A stretch of DNA of 64,000 nt. Origin: Methylobacterium sp. AMS5 (GTDB lineage Bacteria; Pseudomonadota; Alphaproteobacteria; Rhizobiales; Beijerinckiaceae). Positions within the stretch are counted from its first letter, which is position 1. Every line of letters starts with the position of its first letter. Below are positions 37,898 through 46,925 of this stretch, in pieces. The DNA is taken from NCBI RefSeq assembly GCF_001542815.1, contig NZ_CP006992.1:2423501-2487500 (forward strand), read 5' to 3'. The notes beneath the pieces are model-generated. The model saw nothing but the letters and a program-made list of their open reading frames with translations. It was not told the origin of the DNA and made no database searches. The position numbers and the translations under genes were made by a program.

Positions 37898-38030
37898 TTC
37901 AAGGTATCGAGATCGTTCGATCGAGTGGATTGAGCTCGACCTCAGGTTGGCGTAGGCGCGGCCAGGCATGGCCCTTGCCCATCCCGCGGATGCCGACCCC
38001 GCGGACAGGAATTGGACGGAGTTGGGATCG

Positions 38031-39089
38031 ATGCGCATTCTGGTAACGGGCGGCTGCGGCTTCATCGGCTCCGCCCTGGTGCTGCATCTGGTGCAGGATC
38101 TCGGCCACGAGGTGCTGACCCTCGATGCCATGACCTACGCCGCCAACCCGATCTCGCTTCAGCCGCTGGCGGACGACCCGCGTCATCGCCTGGAGCAGGC
38201 CGACATCTGTGACCCGGCCCGCGTCCACGCGCTCTACGCCGAGTTCAGGCCCGAGGCGGTGATGCATCTGGCCGCCGAGAGCCATGTCGATCGCTCGATC
38301 ACCGATCCGGGCGCCTTCGTGCGCACCAACGTGATCGGCACCCAGGTGATGCTCGACGGCGCCCGCACCCACTGGGAGAGCCTCTCCGGTGAGGCGAAGG
38401 CGACGTTCCGCTTCCTTCACGTCTCGACCGACGAGGTCTACGGCTCGCTGCCGCCGGACGCGTTCTTCACCGAGGAGAGCCGCTACGATCCGCGCTCGCC
38501 CTACTCGGCATCAAAAGCGGCCTCCGACCATCTCGCCCGGGCCTGGCACGAGACCTACGGCCTGCCGGTGCTCGTCACCAACTGCTCGAACAATTACGGC
38601 CCGCGCCACTTCCCCGAGAAGCTGATCCCGCTGATGATCCTGGCCGCCCTCGAGGGCAAGCCGCTCCCGGTCTACGGCGACGGGCTGAACGAGCGCGACT
38701 GGATCCATGTCGAGGACCATGCCCGCGGCCTCGTCGCGGTGCTGGAGCGCGGCCAGCTCGGCGAGACCTACCTGCTGGGCGGGCGCTCGGTGCGCAACAA
38801 CCTCGCCGTGGTGAAGGCCCTCTGCGCCGCCTTCGACCGGCTGAAGCCGGAGAACGGCCCGCACGAGCGCCTGATCACCTTCGTCGCCGACCGGCCCGGC
38901 CATGACCGCCGCTACGCGATCGACCCGTCGAAAGCCGAACGTGAAGTCGGCTGGCAGCCGACCAAGGTGTTCGAGGAGGCGCTGACGGAGACCGTGCGCT
39001 GGTACCTCGACAACGAGGCGTGGTGGCGCCCGATCCGCGAGGGCCGCTATTCCGGCGAGCGCCTCGGCCTCGCGCCCAAGAGCGCCTGA
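38031..39089 (+). CDS. rfbB: dTDP-glucose 4,6-dehydratase
   Basis: 352 aa from the ATG at 38031 (MRILVTGGCGFIGSALV). Second step of the pathway. NAD-binding GGCGFIG at the N-terminus, HLAAESHVDRSI, STDEVYGSLP with the catalytic Asp-Glu pair, YSASKAASDHL (YxxxK), and NNYGPRHFPEKLIP. An open frame starts upstream at 37968, but those residues are unlike the family. It ends 2 bases before the rfbD ATG. Confidence 0.97.
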   Translation: MRILVTGGCGFIGSALVLHLVQDLGHEVLTLDAMTYAANPISLQPLADDPRHRLEQADICDPARVHALYAEFRPEAVMHLAAESHVDRSITDPGAFVRTNVIGTQVMLDGARTHWESLSGEAKATFRFLHVSTDEVYGSLPPDAFFTEESRYDPRSPYSASKAASDHLARAWHETYGLPVLVTNCSNNYGPRHFPEKLIPLMILAALEGKPLPVYGDGLNERDWIHVEDHARGLVAVLERGQLGETYLLGGRSVRNNLAVVKALCAAFDRLKPENGPHERLITFVADRPGHDRRYAIDPSKAEREVGWQPTKVFEEALTETVRWYLDNEAWWRPIREGRYSGERLGLAPKSA

Positions 39090-39091
39090 AC

Positions 39092-39982
39092 ATGGACATC
39101 CTGATCCTCGGCGGCGCCGGCCAGGTCGGCACGGAGCTTCAGGCCTTTCCCTGGCCCGACGGCGTGCAGGTCCACGCACCCGATCGCCAGAGCCTCGACA
39201 TCACCGACGAGGCCGCCATGGCCGCCGCGCTCGACGCGCGCGCCTACGCGGCGGTGATCAACACGGCCGCCTACACCGCCGTCGACAAGGCCGAGAGCGA
39301 GGTCGCGGCCGCGTGGCGCCTCAACGCGCTGGCCCCGGCCATCCTCGCGGCCGAGACGAAGCGGCGGGCCATCCCGCTCGTCCACGTCTCGACCGACTAC
39401 GTGTTCGATGGGGCGGGCGAGGGCTTCTACGCCCCCGATGCGCCGGTGAACCCGAGAAGCGTCTACGGCGCCAGCAAGGCTGCCGGCGAGATGGCGGTGC
39501 GAAGCGCCAATCCGCGCCATGCCATCGTCCGCACCGCCTGGGTGGTGAGCCCGCACCGGGGCAACTTCGTGAAGACGATGCTGCGGCTCTCGGGCGAGCG
39601 GGAGAAGCTCGCCGTTGTCGATGACCAGCACGGCTGCCCGACCTCCGCGGCCGATCTCGCGCACGCGCTCGCCACGATCGCCCTGCGGCTGGCGGGCGAC
39701 GAGGCCGCGCCGACCGGCACTTTTCACTGCGTCAACGACGGCGCGACGACGTGGTGCGACTTCGCCCGCGCGATCGTTGCGGGCTCGGCCCGGCGTGGCG
39801 GGCGCTCGGTGCCGGTCGAGGGCATCCCGAGTTCGGCCTACCCGACGCCGGCCCGGCGTCCGGTGAACTCGCGCCTCTCCACCCAGAGCCTGACCGACGC
39901 CTACGGCCTCGCGCCGCGCTCGTGGGAGCAGGCGCTCGACGACATCCTCGACCGGCTGGTCGGGCCGGCTCGCTCCCACTGA
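39092..39982 (+). CDS. rfbD: dTDP-4-dehydrorhamnose reductase
   Basis: 296 aa from the ATG at 39092 ([17 protein letters not shown]). Final NAD(P)H-dependent step yielding dTDP-L-rhamnose. [38 protein letters not shown] (YxxxK) and [10 protein letters not shown] are all present. Tightly spaced with rfbB (2 bases) and rfbA (16 bases). Confidence 0.96.
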   Translation: MDILILGGAGQVGTELQAFPWPDGVQVHAPDRQSLDITDEAAMAAALDARAYAAVINTAAYTAVDKAESEVAAAWRLNALAPAILAAETKRRAIPLVHVSTDYVFDGAGEGFYAPDAPVNPRSVYGASKAAGEMAVRSANPRHAIVRTAWVVSPHRGNFVKTMLRLSGEREKLAVVDDQHGCPTSAADLAHALATIALRLAGDEAAPTGTFHCVNDGATTWCDFARAIVAGSARRGGRSVPVEGIPSSAYPTPARRPVNSRLSTQSLTDAYGLAPRSWEQALDDILDRLVGPARSH

Positions 39983-39998
39983 TCAGGACGTATTTCGC

Positions 39999-40889
39999 AT
40001 GAAGGGCATCGTGCTCGCCGGCGGCTCCGGCACAAGGCTCCACCCGGCCACGCTGGCGATCAACAAGCAGCTGCTGCCGGTCTACGACAAGCCGATGATC
40101 TACTACCCGATCTCGGTGCTGATGCTGGCCGGCATCCGCGAGATCCTGATCATTTCCTCGCCTGAGCACCTCGGCAACTACCAACGCCTGCTCGGCACCG
40201 GCGAGCAATTCGGCCTGACCTTCTCCTACGCGGTGCAGCCGCGGCCCGAGGGGCTGGCCCAGGCCTTCATCATCGGCCGCGATTTCGTCGGCACCGACGA
40301 CGTGGCGCTGGTGCTCGGCGACAACCTGTTCTTCGGCAACGGCATGAGCGACCTGCTCGCCAAGGCCCGCACCCGCAAGAGCGGGGCGACGGTGTTCGCC
40401 TATCACGTCGATCATCCGGAGGCCTACGGCGTCGTCACCCTCGACGAGTCCGGTCGGCCCTTGCGGCTGGTGGAGAAGCCCAAGACCCCCGAAAGCCCCT
40501 GGGCGGTGACGGGGCTGTACTTCTACGACAACCAAGTGCTCGACATCGCCGCGGAGGTGAAGCCCTCCGACCGGGGCGAACTCGAGATCACATCCGTCAA
40601 TCAGGCCTATCTCGAGCGCGGCCAGCTCCATGTCGAGCGGATGAGCCGCGGCTATGCGTGGCTCGACACCGGCACGCATGACAGCCTGCTGGAAGCGGGC
40701 GAGTTCGTGCGCGTGCTGCAGCGTCGGCAGGGCCTTCAGGTCGCCTGCCTCGAAGAGATCGCCTACCTCCAGGGCTTCATCGGCCGCGAGCAGTTGCAGG
40801 CACGCGGCGAGCTGTTCGCCAAGACCAGCTATGGCCAGAACCTGCTGCGCCTCGCCCGCGAGGGCCGCCGGGCCGATCAGGATTTCTGA
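39999..40889 (+). CDS. rfbA: Glucose-1-phosphate thymidylyltransferase
   Basis: 296 aa. First enzyme of the pathway but last in the operon. Nucleotidyltransferase loop [11 protein letters not shown] (residues 8-18), [62 protein letters not shown] and [14 protein letters not shown]. The product, dTDP-L-rhamnose, would supply O-antigen or exopolysaccharide; no glycosyltransferase is in the window. A pair of palindromes follows and probably marks the transcript end. Confidence 0.97.
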   Translation: MKGIVLAGGSGTRLHPATLAINKQLLPVYDKPMIYYPISVLMLAGIREILIISSPEHLGNYQRLLGTGEQFGLTFSYAVQPRPEGLAQAFIIGRDFVGTDDVALVLGDNLFFGNGMSDLLAKARTRKSGATVFAYHVDHPEAYGVVTLDESGRPLRLVEKPKTPESPWAVTGLYFYDNQVLDIAAEVKPSDRGELEITSVNQAYLERGQLHVERMSRGYAWLDTGTHDSLLEAGEFVRVLQRRQGLQVACLEEIAYLQGFIGREQLQARGELFAKTSYGQNLLRLAREGRRADQDF

Positions 40890-41010
40890 CCAACGAACCT
40901 TGATCCCGTCACTGCGAGGCAAAGCCGTCCAACGCACCGATCTCTCCGGAACGGTCGCGGTTCCGGATCACTTCGCGTCCGCGCGATGACGGATGGGACA
41001 AACCGGGATC

Positions 41011-41047
41011 CAAAGCATCGTCCTGGATACCTGATCCAGCGCGATGC
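41011..41047. repeat. Long near-perfect hairpin after rfbA
   Basis: AAGCATCG (41011-41018) pairs with CGATGCTT (41040-41047), and inside it CTGGAT (41021-41026) pairs with ATCCAG (41032-41037). It lies between the convergent rfbA and export operons and could stop transcription from both sides, although there is no T-run. Confidence 0.65.
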
Positions 41048-41062
41048 TTGAGGCTCCTGTTT

Positions 41063-41109
41063 TCGCATCATCTCATTTTCGAAAGCCGGCAACCACCTTT
41101 CGGGACGAT
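41063..41109. repeat. Dispersed palindromic element, copy 2
   Basis: GCATCATC at 41063-41070 faces GACGATGC at 41102-41109, with inner CGAAAG/CTTTCG pairing. It shares the CTTTCGGGACGATGC end with the copy at 11532-11575. It abuts the last gene of the minus-strand export operon. Confidence 0.6.
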
Positions 41110-41128
41110 GCTCCAGCCGGGCGTCGCG

Positions 41129-41785
41129 TCAGCGCTCGCCCTGAAGGAGCACGGCTCCGGTATAGGTCTCGGCGACTTCGCAGAATGGCACGCCGCCCGC
41201 CGTCAGCACCGCCTCGACGGAAAACAGCGGCTCACCGGGCCCCGGCACGCCGCCGGATTCGGGCCGCCACAGCATCGTCAGCGACCGGTTGCGCCGGCTT
41301 GGACCCAGCGGGCGCACGACGTGGCCGAAGGGAGCCTGCGTGCCGTCCAGCGCCGCGTTCATCGCGGGCGTCAGGCGGCTCGGAACATACCAGTTGTCGG
41401 CCTCGGACAGGACATGGGTGCCGCAGGTGAGCCGCACCCGGCGGTAGCGCACGGGCTCGTCCGGGCCAACGGCCAGCCGCTCGCGCCGGGCCGCGCCGGG
41501 GGGCTTGTCGGGGCCGGGGACGCGCACGGCGACGATCCGCGGATCGGGGCTGAGCCCGCGCTCGGCGCACCACGCTTCGAGAACGGCGGTGGCGCTCGGC
41601 GCGGCGAGAAGGCGGGCGCTCAGCGTTTCGATCAAGGCGCGTGCCTCGGACCCATCCTGGGCCTCCCGGCCTGTCTCGGCGGTTCCGGCCGCTTGCGCCC
41701 GCGCGCTGCCCGCGTCGGCGGGCGGCACGGCGGCGCCAAGCGCCGCGAGTCCCACCGTCAGCATCCGTGTCGCCGTCCGCTCCAT
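41129..41785 (-). CDS. Exported UbiC-like (chorismate lyase-fold) protein, last gene of export operon
   Basis: 218 aa from the ATG at 41785 (MERTATRMLTVGLAALG), which gives a signal peptide ending near ADAGSARA; a start at 41815 is possible. The body resembles the chorismate lyase/UbiC fold: EPVRYRRVRLTCGTHVLSEADNWYVP, LTPAMNAALDGTQAPFGHVVRPLG, RRNRSLTMLW and PLFSVEAVLTAGGVPFCEVAETY. Classical UbiC is cytoplasmic, so an exported relative must do something else, perhaps bind an aromatic or nucleotide-like ligand. It is the last gene of a six-gene export-type operon and starts 69 bases after the HlyD stop. Confidence 0.6.
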   Translation of the reverse strand: MERTATRMLTVGLAALGAAVPPADAGSARAQAAGTAETGREAQDGSEARALIETLSARLLAAPSATAVLEAWCAERGLSPDPRIVAVRVPGPDKPPGAARRERLAVGPDEPVRYRRVRLTCGTHVLSEADNWYVPSRLTPAMNAALDGTQAPFGHVVRPLGPSRRNRSLTMLWRPESGGVPGPGEPLFSVEAVLTAGGVPFCEVAETYTGAVLLQGER

Positions 41786-41854
41786 CGTGCAGCGCAATAC
41801 GTCGATGGCGGGCAAAGGTCCATCGCGTCGGGCAACCGGTCCCCGATTCGCGGC

Positions 41855-42724
41855 CTACTTGGTGTCGGGGGGCAGGGCGGTCGCGAGCGGGCCGGCGGGG
41901 GGAAGCGGGAAGGCGACCTTGCAGCGCTGGCCGCCGGGCAGCTTGAAGTCCGGGTTCGGCAGTTCGAGGCGCACGCCGAAGGTGCCGCTCGCCGCGTCGA
42001 AGACTTGGTCGACCACGCTGACCTTGGCCTCGTAGGCGCCGCCGATCGGCTGGTCGAGCACGACGGTCGCCGGCATGCCGAGCGCGATCTCCTTCCAGCG
42101 GGAGACCGGCAGGTAGGCCTCGACGTAGAGCGGATCGAGTTGGACCAGGGTAAAGATCGCACTGTCCTGGCGCACGAACTCGCCTGCCGACATCAGCCGC
42201 TCGGTGACGATGCCGCGGATCGGGCTGCGGATCATCCGCAATTCGAGCTGCGCCTCGGCGCGCTTGAGTTCGATGCCGTTGAGCTTGTGCTTGAGAATCT
42301 CGGTCTGGAGGTCGCGCCGGCCGATCTCGTAATCCGCCTCGACCTGATCGAGCTTCTCCTGGGTGACGATCCCCTTCGAAAGCTGGTTCTGGCGTTCGAG
42401 GCGGCGCTTGTAGAGTTCGACGCGGGTCTGTTGCGCCTCGATGCCGGCGGTCGATTCCGCCTGCGCCCGCGACAGGGCGACGTTGGCCTCTTCCACGCTC
42501 GAATCGAGCTGGGCGATGATGTCGCCGGCCTTGACCGCCGCGCCCCGGTTGACCGGCACGCTCTTGAGGATGCCGAGCGTGGCCGAACCGATCTTCAATT
42601 TCTGCGCCGGCTCCACCACGCAATCGACGCGGGTGTCCTGGGCGCTCGCTGCGCAGGCGGAGAGGAAGAGGGCGGCGAGCGCCGCGCAGATCCGGGCTTG
42701 CCGCGTTCCAGCCTGAAGGGTCAT
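41855..42724 (-). CDS. HlyD/RND-type periplasmic adaptor protein
   Basis: 289 aa from the ATG at 42724 (MTLQAGTRQARICAALAALF), with a signal peptide containing SACAASAQ. Pattern of membrane fusion proteins: lipoyl/barrel-sandwich half (LKSVPVNRGAAVKAGDIIAQLDS), a helical hairpin about residues 75-150 (SRAQAESTAGIEAQQTRVEL, QVEADYEIGRRDLQTE), second half (RMIRSPIRGIVTERLMSAGEFV) and a beta barrel (PLYVEAYLPVSRWKEIALG). No TM helix besides the signal. It lies 13 bases after the SecA-like gene and would couple an inner-membrane component to an outer-membrane channel, which is not encoded in the window. Confidence 0.85.
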   Translation of the reverse strand: MTLQAGTRQARICAALAALFLSACAASAQDTRVDCVVEPAQKLKIGSATLGILKSVPVNRGAAVKAGDIIAQLDSSVEEANVALSRAQAESTAGIEAQQTRVELYKRRLERQNQLSKGIVTQEKLDQVEADYEIGRRDLQTEILKHKLNGIELKRAEAQLELRMIRSPIRGIVTERLMSAGEFVRQDSAIFTLVQLDPLYVEAYLPVSRWKEIALGMPATVVLDQPIGGAYEAKVSVVDQVFDAASGTFGVRLELPNPDFKLPGGQRCKVAFPLPPAGPLATALPPDTK

Positions 42725-42737
42725 CGCGAAACAGTCC

Positions 42738-44774
42738 TCACTCGGCATGGCCGGCAAAAGCCAGAATACGGTCCTGCATCTGGTCGGATTGCAGCAGGTC
42801 GGCGCGCATGCGCCCGTGCAGCCGCTCGGTGCGCCACTGCGCGTGGCGCAGCAGGCGCGCGCCGAAGACCCGGCCCCGCTCGGGGCCGAGCAGCGCCATG
42901 ATGCGGCGGGCGAGCCCGCGGCTGATGATGCTGCCATCCAGCAGCGGATCGTCGAGGGAGAGGATCGCCTGGAAACAGCCCGGCTCGCCCTGGCGCCCGC
43001 TGCGGCCGGCGAGTTGGTCGTCGATGCGCTGCGCGTCCTGCCGTTCGACCATGATGACGTGCAGGCCGCCGCTTTCGGCCACGCCAGGGCCGAGCTTGAT
43101 GTCGGTGCCGCGCCCGGCCATGTTCGTCGCCACCGTGATGCGGCCGCGCTGCCCGGCCTGCGCCACGATGGCCGCCTCCTGCCCGTCCTGGGCGGCGCTG
43201 AGCACCGTGTGCGGCAGTCCGGCTTCCGTGAGATATGCGCTCGCCCGCACGGAGGCCCCCACCGAGCGGGTGCCGACCAGAACGGGGCAGCCCTTCGCAT
43301 GGAGTTTGGCGATGCGCGCCGTCACCCGCCGCCATTTCGCCGCCTCGTCGGGAAGCACCTCGTCGGGCAGGTGGCGCCGCTGCACCGGCCGGTGCGTCGG
43401 GATGCGCACCACCGGCAGCCGATAGACCGTCCAGAATTCGGCGGCGACGCCGCGGGTCGTGCCGGTCATACCCGCGAGCCGGGGATACCGGCGGAAGAAG
43501 CGCTGGTAGGTCATGCGGGCCAGCGTCGAGCGGGCGCCGGAGAGTTCGCAGCCCTCCTTGTGCTCGACCATCTGGTGCAGGCCGTCGCTCCAGCTCCGGT
43601 CCGGCATCACCCGGCCGGTATTGGCATCGACGATCACCACCTTGCCGTCGCGCAGGATGTAGTGCTCGTCCCGGTGGAACAGGTGCAGGGCCGAGAGCGC
43701 TTGGCGCACCAGCCCCTCGCGTGTGACGCGCCCGCGCCAGGCCGAGGCCTCGCCGCGCCCGTCGCTCGTGGCGAGACCCGTGATCCGCTCGCGGCCGGCA
43801 TCGGTGAGGATGATCCGGTGCTCGGCCGCCTCGATCCCGTAATCCTCGGGGTTCTTCAACTCCGCGGCGATCTCCATGGCGCGGGCGAGCACCTCCGTGC
43901 CGAACTGCGAGCCGGCCGGGGCCGAGATGATGAGCGGCGTGCGCGCCTCGTCGATCAGCACGCTGTCGGCCTCGTCGACGATGGCGAAGTGCAGTCCGCG
44001 CAGGCGGAGCTGGGCGAGCCGGCTCGCACTCGCGTGAAGGCTTTCGAGCTTGAGGCGTACGTCGCTGGCGCGCTGGCCCAGTGCGATGCGGTCGCGCAGG
44101 TAGTCGAAGGCGAGGTCCTTGTTGGTGCAGTAGGTGATGTGGCAGCCGTAGGCCTGCGCCCGCTCCGGCTGCTCCTGCTTCTCCTTGATGACGCCGACCG
44201 TCAGACCCAGCGCGGCGTAGAGCGGACGCATCTCCTCGGCGTCGCGCTCGGCGAGGTAGTCGTTGACCGTGACGACGTGGACCGGAAGGCCGGCCAGCGC
44301 CGCCGCGCCTGCGGCCAGCGTCGCCGTGAGGGTCTTGCCCTCGCCGGTGGCCATCTGGGCGACGCGCCCGTCGAGGATGGCGGCAGCACCCATCATCTGC
44401 ACGCCGTAATGGCGCTGCCCCTTCACCCGTCCCGACATCTCGCGGATCAGCGCGAAGGCCTCCGCGATGTCGGCGTCGCGAAAGGTTTTCCGGGCGCGCA
44501 GAGTGCCGGTGATCGCCCGAATGCGGAAGTGCAGCGCCTCTTCGGACAGCTCGGCGATGTCCTCGGCCTGCGCCAGGGCGGCGCGGGCGATCCGCGCGTA
44601 GCGGCGGGCGGCCCAGCCGGCGAGCCCGACGCGCACGCGGCCGATCACCCGCGCGGCGGCCTGATCGAGCCGGCTCGCCTTGAGCGGTTTGCGCTCGGAA
44701 TAGGCGCGGGCCGGCGGCACGCGGAAGGCGGTTCCGGGCGCCGAGCCGGCGGAAAGGGCGAGGGGGTCAGACAC
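42738..44774 (-). CDS. Second, short SecA-like ATPase
   Basis: 678 aa, against about 900 for housekeeping SecA. DEAD-type motor motifs are intact: MATGEGKT (141-148, Walker A), DEAD (267-270) in IVDEADSVLIDEARTPLIIS, MTGTTRG, and in the second domain TNMAGRGTDIKLG and QLAGRSGRQGEPG. The insertion for preprotein cross-linking is present between. The protein ends soon after the second motor domain: the C-terminal zinc-binding/SecB-docking tail is missing and much of the helical scaffold is short. Its ATG overlaps the M50 stop (4774/4767 region, 8 bases). Likely a dedicated accessory SecA for one or few substrates, cytoplasmic or membrane-associated. Confidence 0.9.
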   Translation of the reverse strand: MSDPLALSAGSAPGTAFRVPPARAYSERKPLKASRLDQAAARVIGRVRVGLAGWAARRYARIARAALAQAEDIAELSEEALHFRIRAITGTLRARKTFRDADIAEAFALIREMSGRVKGQRHYGVQMMGAAAILDGRVAQMATGEGKTLTATLAAGAAALAGLPVHVVTVNDYLAERDAEEMRPLYAALGLTVGVIKEKQEQPERAQAYGCHITYCTNKDLAFDYLRDRIALGQRASDVRLKLESLHASASRLAQLRLRGLHFAIVDEADSVLIDEARTPLIISAPAGSQFGTEVLARAMEIAAELKNPEDYGIEAAEHRIILTDAGRERITGLATSDGRGEASAWRGRVTREGLVRQALSALHLFHRDEHYILRDGKVVIVDANTGRVMPDRSWSDGLHQMVEHKEGCELSGARSTLARMTYQRFFRRYPRLAGMTGTTRGVAAEFWTVYRLPVVRIPTHRPVQRRHLPDEVLPDEAAKWRRVTARIAKLHAKGCPVLVGTRSVGASVRASAYLTEAGLPHTVLSAAQDGQEAAIVAQAGQRGRITVATNMAGRGTDIKLGPGVAESGGLHVIMVERQDAQRIDDQLAGRSGRQGEPGCFQAILSLDDPLLDGSIISRGLARRIMALLGPERGRVFGARLLRHAQWRTERLHGRMRADLLQSDQMQDRILAFAGHAE

Positions 44775-46914
44775 GGAACTGGCTCAGGAACACCTGCCGC
44801 AGGCTGCGTAGCGCGCGCCACGCGATCGGCTCCGCCCCGTGATCGAACCGGATATAGACCCGTTCGCCGAGCACGTTGAAGGGGAGGCCGCCGGCGAGCT
44901 GGACGTCGAAGACGAAGATGCTCTGGAGCGCCACCGGCTTCTGCGGGTTGCTGGCGTCCACGGCGATGATGCCGCCGCCCTGCGTCGCGAGGGCGAGACT
45001 CGGGATCTCCTGCTGCGCGCCGGGCACCTCGCGCAGGATCGAGCCGGCGCGCACTTCCTCGGGCTTCTCGGCCAGCCGCGCGGCGACGCCCTGCGTCCGG
45101 CTGCGGATCAGGTCCACATCCGTCTGCGGCACCACCACCCGCACCACGGGGTCGTCGGCGGTGAGCACGTAGCCGATGCGTTCGCCCCGGCGCAGATACC
45201 GCCCCGGCAGATCGACGGCACCCGGCACGATCAGCCGGCCGGCCTGGGACGCCCGCACGATGAGGCCGGCCTGCCGCTCGCGGTAGACCCGCAGGATCTC
45301 CTGCGTGCTGGCGATCTGCTCCTGGAGGATCTGCGCCTGCACCCGGTCGCCGAGCCGGGCGGCGTCGTAGCGCAGGCGCAGTTCGGCGAGCTGCGCCTCC
45401 AGCACCGCGACGCGGCTGTCGAGGCTCGGGTCTTCGAGCGTCGCCAGGGCCTCGCCGGCCTGCGCGTCGCGGCCGGGCTCCACCAGCAGCGTGGTCAGGA
45501 TGCCGTCGGTCTTGGTGCGGATCTGCGTGTCGTCGGGCGCCCAGACGACGCCCTGGGCCATTGTCGTATAGGGCAGGGGCACCACGAACAGCAGGGCCAG
45601 CATCGCACCCGTGGCGACGCTCGTGAGGGTCACGGCGCGGCTCCGGCGCCGGTTCAGCTTCGGATCGGTGAGGATGAACTTGAGCCCCTTCACGAGGGGC
45701 GAGACGACGGTGCCGAACAGGGCGAGCCCGGCCAGCAGCACGCCGAAGACGAAGTACTGCGTCGCGATGAAGCTGGCGATCGCGATCGAGACGGTGGTGC
45801 GGTAGACGAAGGCGGCCACCGCGTAGACGAACAGCCAGGGCCGCTCGCCGTCCGCCGTCACCGGACTCTTCGCGCCCTCGATCTTCAGCGCGTAGCGCTC
45901 GATCAGGTAGAAGACGTAGCGGTTGGCCCGCGAGCCGAGATTCGGGATCTCGATGAGGTCGGCGAAGATGTAGTAGCCGTCGAAGCGCAGCAGCGGGTTG
46001 CCGTTGAACAGCAGCGTCGAGACGCTGCCGATCACCATCACGTTGAAGGCCGCCGCGCGCACGAGGCCCGGCTCGGCCGTGGCCCAGACGATGGCGGCGA
46101 GGCCCGCCAGGAACAGCTCGACGAAGATGCCGCCTGCCGCCACCATCATCCGCTGCCACTTGCTGGGGAAGGCGGCGGAGGTCGAGGCATCGACGTAGGG
46201 CGCCGGGAACATCACGAGCAGCATGATGCCGACCTCGTGCACCTCGCCGCCCCAGGCCTTGGCGGCGCAGGCATGCCCCGCTTCGTGCAGGGCCTTGATG
46301 ACCGGGTACAGGCACATCATCAGCGCGACGTTCTGCGCCGAGAGCATCTGGCCCGCGACGTCGCCCGTCAGCTCCCCCGCGTGCAGTCCGGCCACGACGA
46401 GGCCGGAGATCACCACTGCGAGCCAGACCGCGAGCCCCCAGACCGAGAAGAGCGGCCGGAAGTAAGGCGCGAGCCGGTCGAGCAACGGATCGGGGTCGAA
46501 GAGCGGGAAGCGCAGGGCCAGCGGGTTCTTCACCCGGGCGATCAGGGTGCGGCGCGCGGTCGATTCCGAGCGCTCGGCGAGTTCGGCGAGATCGGGCGGC
46601 AGGTCGCCCTGGAGCAGGTCCGAGCCGTGGAGCTGCGAGATCAGGCGGATCGTGTCGTCCTGGGTCGGCGGGTCATCCTCGTTGCGGCGCGCGGCCGCCT
46701 CCCATACCTCGTGCAGGGTGCGGCGCCCGTCCATCATGCAGAGGATCAGGTTGGCGGCCGGCGAGAGGCGGTGGAAGCGCCCGGTCTGGTGATCCTGAAG
46801 GACGTACCAGACCTCGCCGCGAAAGCTCTGCCGGTGGATCTCGGCGTGGCGGCGCAGGCGCGGGCGCAGGGCCGCCACGCGGTACCACGATTGGCTGAAC
46901 AGGGACTGGGACAT
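44767..46914 (-). CDS. Membrane M50 metalloprotease with PqqD-like N-terminus and HlyD-like C-terminus
   Basis: 715 aa. The N-terminus (about 30-105) reads like a PqqD-type peptide-binding domain (WYVLQDHQTGRFHRLSPAANLILCMMDG). Then a multi-helix membrane core carries the M50 zinc site HEAGH (210-214) and the distal ligand in NGNPLLRFDGYY (Asp312). After about residue 430 one helix leads to a HlyD-like adaptor region (LLVEPGRDAQAGEALATLEDPS, then a coiled coil LEAQLAELRLRYDAARL, then VDLPGRYLRRGERIGYVLTADD). YydH-type proteins share the protease core. It would cleave or bind a substrate within the membrane and pass it to a periplasmic channel. 12 bases separate it from the GAF-HlyD gene. Confidence 0.88.
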   Translation of the reverse strand: MSQSLFSQSWYRVAALRPRLRRHAEIHRQSFRGEVWYVLQDHQTGRFHRLSPAANLILCMMDGRRTLHEVWEAAARRNEDDPPTQDDTIRLISQLHGSDLLQGDLPPDLAELAERSESTARRTLIARVKNPLALRFPLFDPDPLLDRLAPYFRPLFSVWGLAVWLAVVISGLVVAGLHAGELTGDVAGQMLSAQNVALMMCLYPVIKALHEAGHACAAKAWGGEVHEVGIMLLVMFPAPYVDASTSAAFPSKWQRMMVAAGGIFVELFLAGLAAIVWATAEPGLVRAAAFNVMVIGSVSTLLFNGNPLLRFDGYYIFADLIEIPNLGSRANRYVFYLIERYALKIEGAKSPVTADGERPWLFVYAVAAFVYRTTVSIAIASFIATQYFVFGVLLAGLALFGTVVSPLVKGLKFILTDPKLNRRRSRAVTLTSVATGAMLALLFVVPLPYTTMAQGVVWAPDDTQIRTKTDGILTTLLVEPGRDAQAGEALATLEDPSLDSRVAVLEAQLAELRLRYDAARLGDRVQAQILQEQIASTQEILRVYRERQAGLIVRASQAGRLIVPGAVDLPGRYLRRGERIGYVLTADDPVVRVVVPQTDVDLIRSRTQGVAARLAEKPEEVRAGSILREVPGAQQEIPSLALATQGGGIIAVDASNPQKPVALQSIFVFDVQLAGGLPFNVLGERVYIRFDHGAEPIAWRALRSLRQVFLSQFRV

Positions 46915-46925
46915 GCCTCAACCCC

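Noticed and set aside
40945..40967. TCCGGAAC/GTTCCGGA hairpin after rfbA as a terminator
   Set aside because: No T-run follows; it looks like part of a decayed intergenic repeat rather than a terminator.
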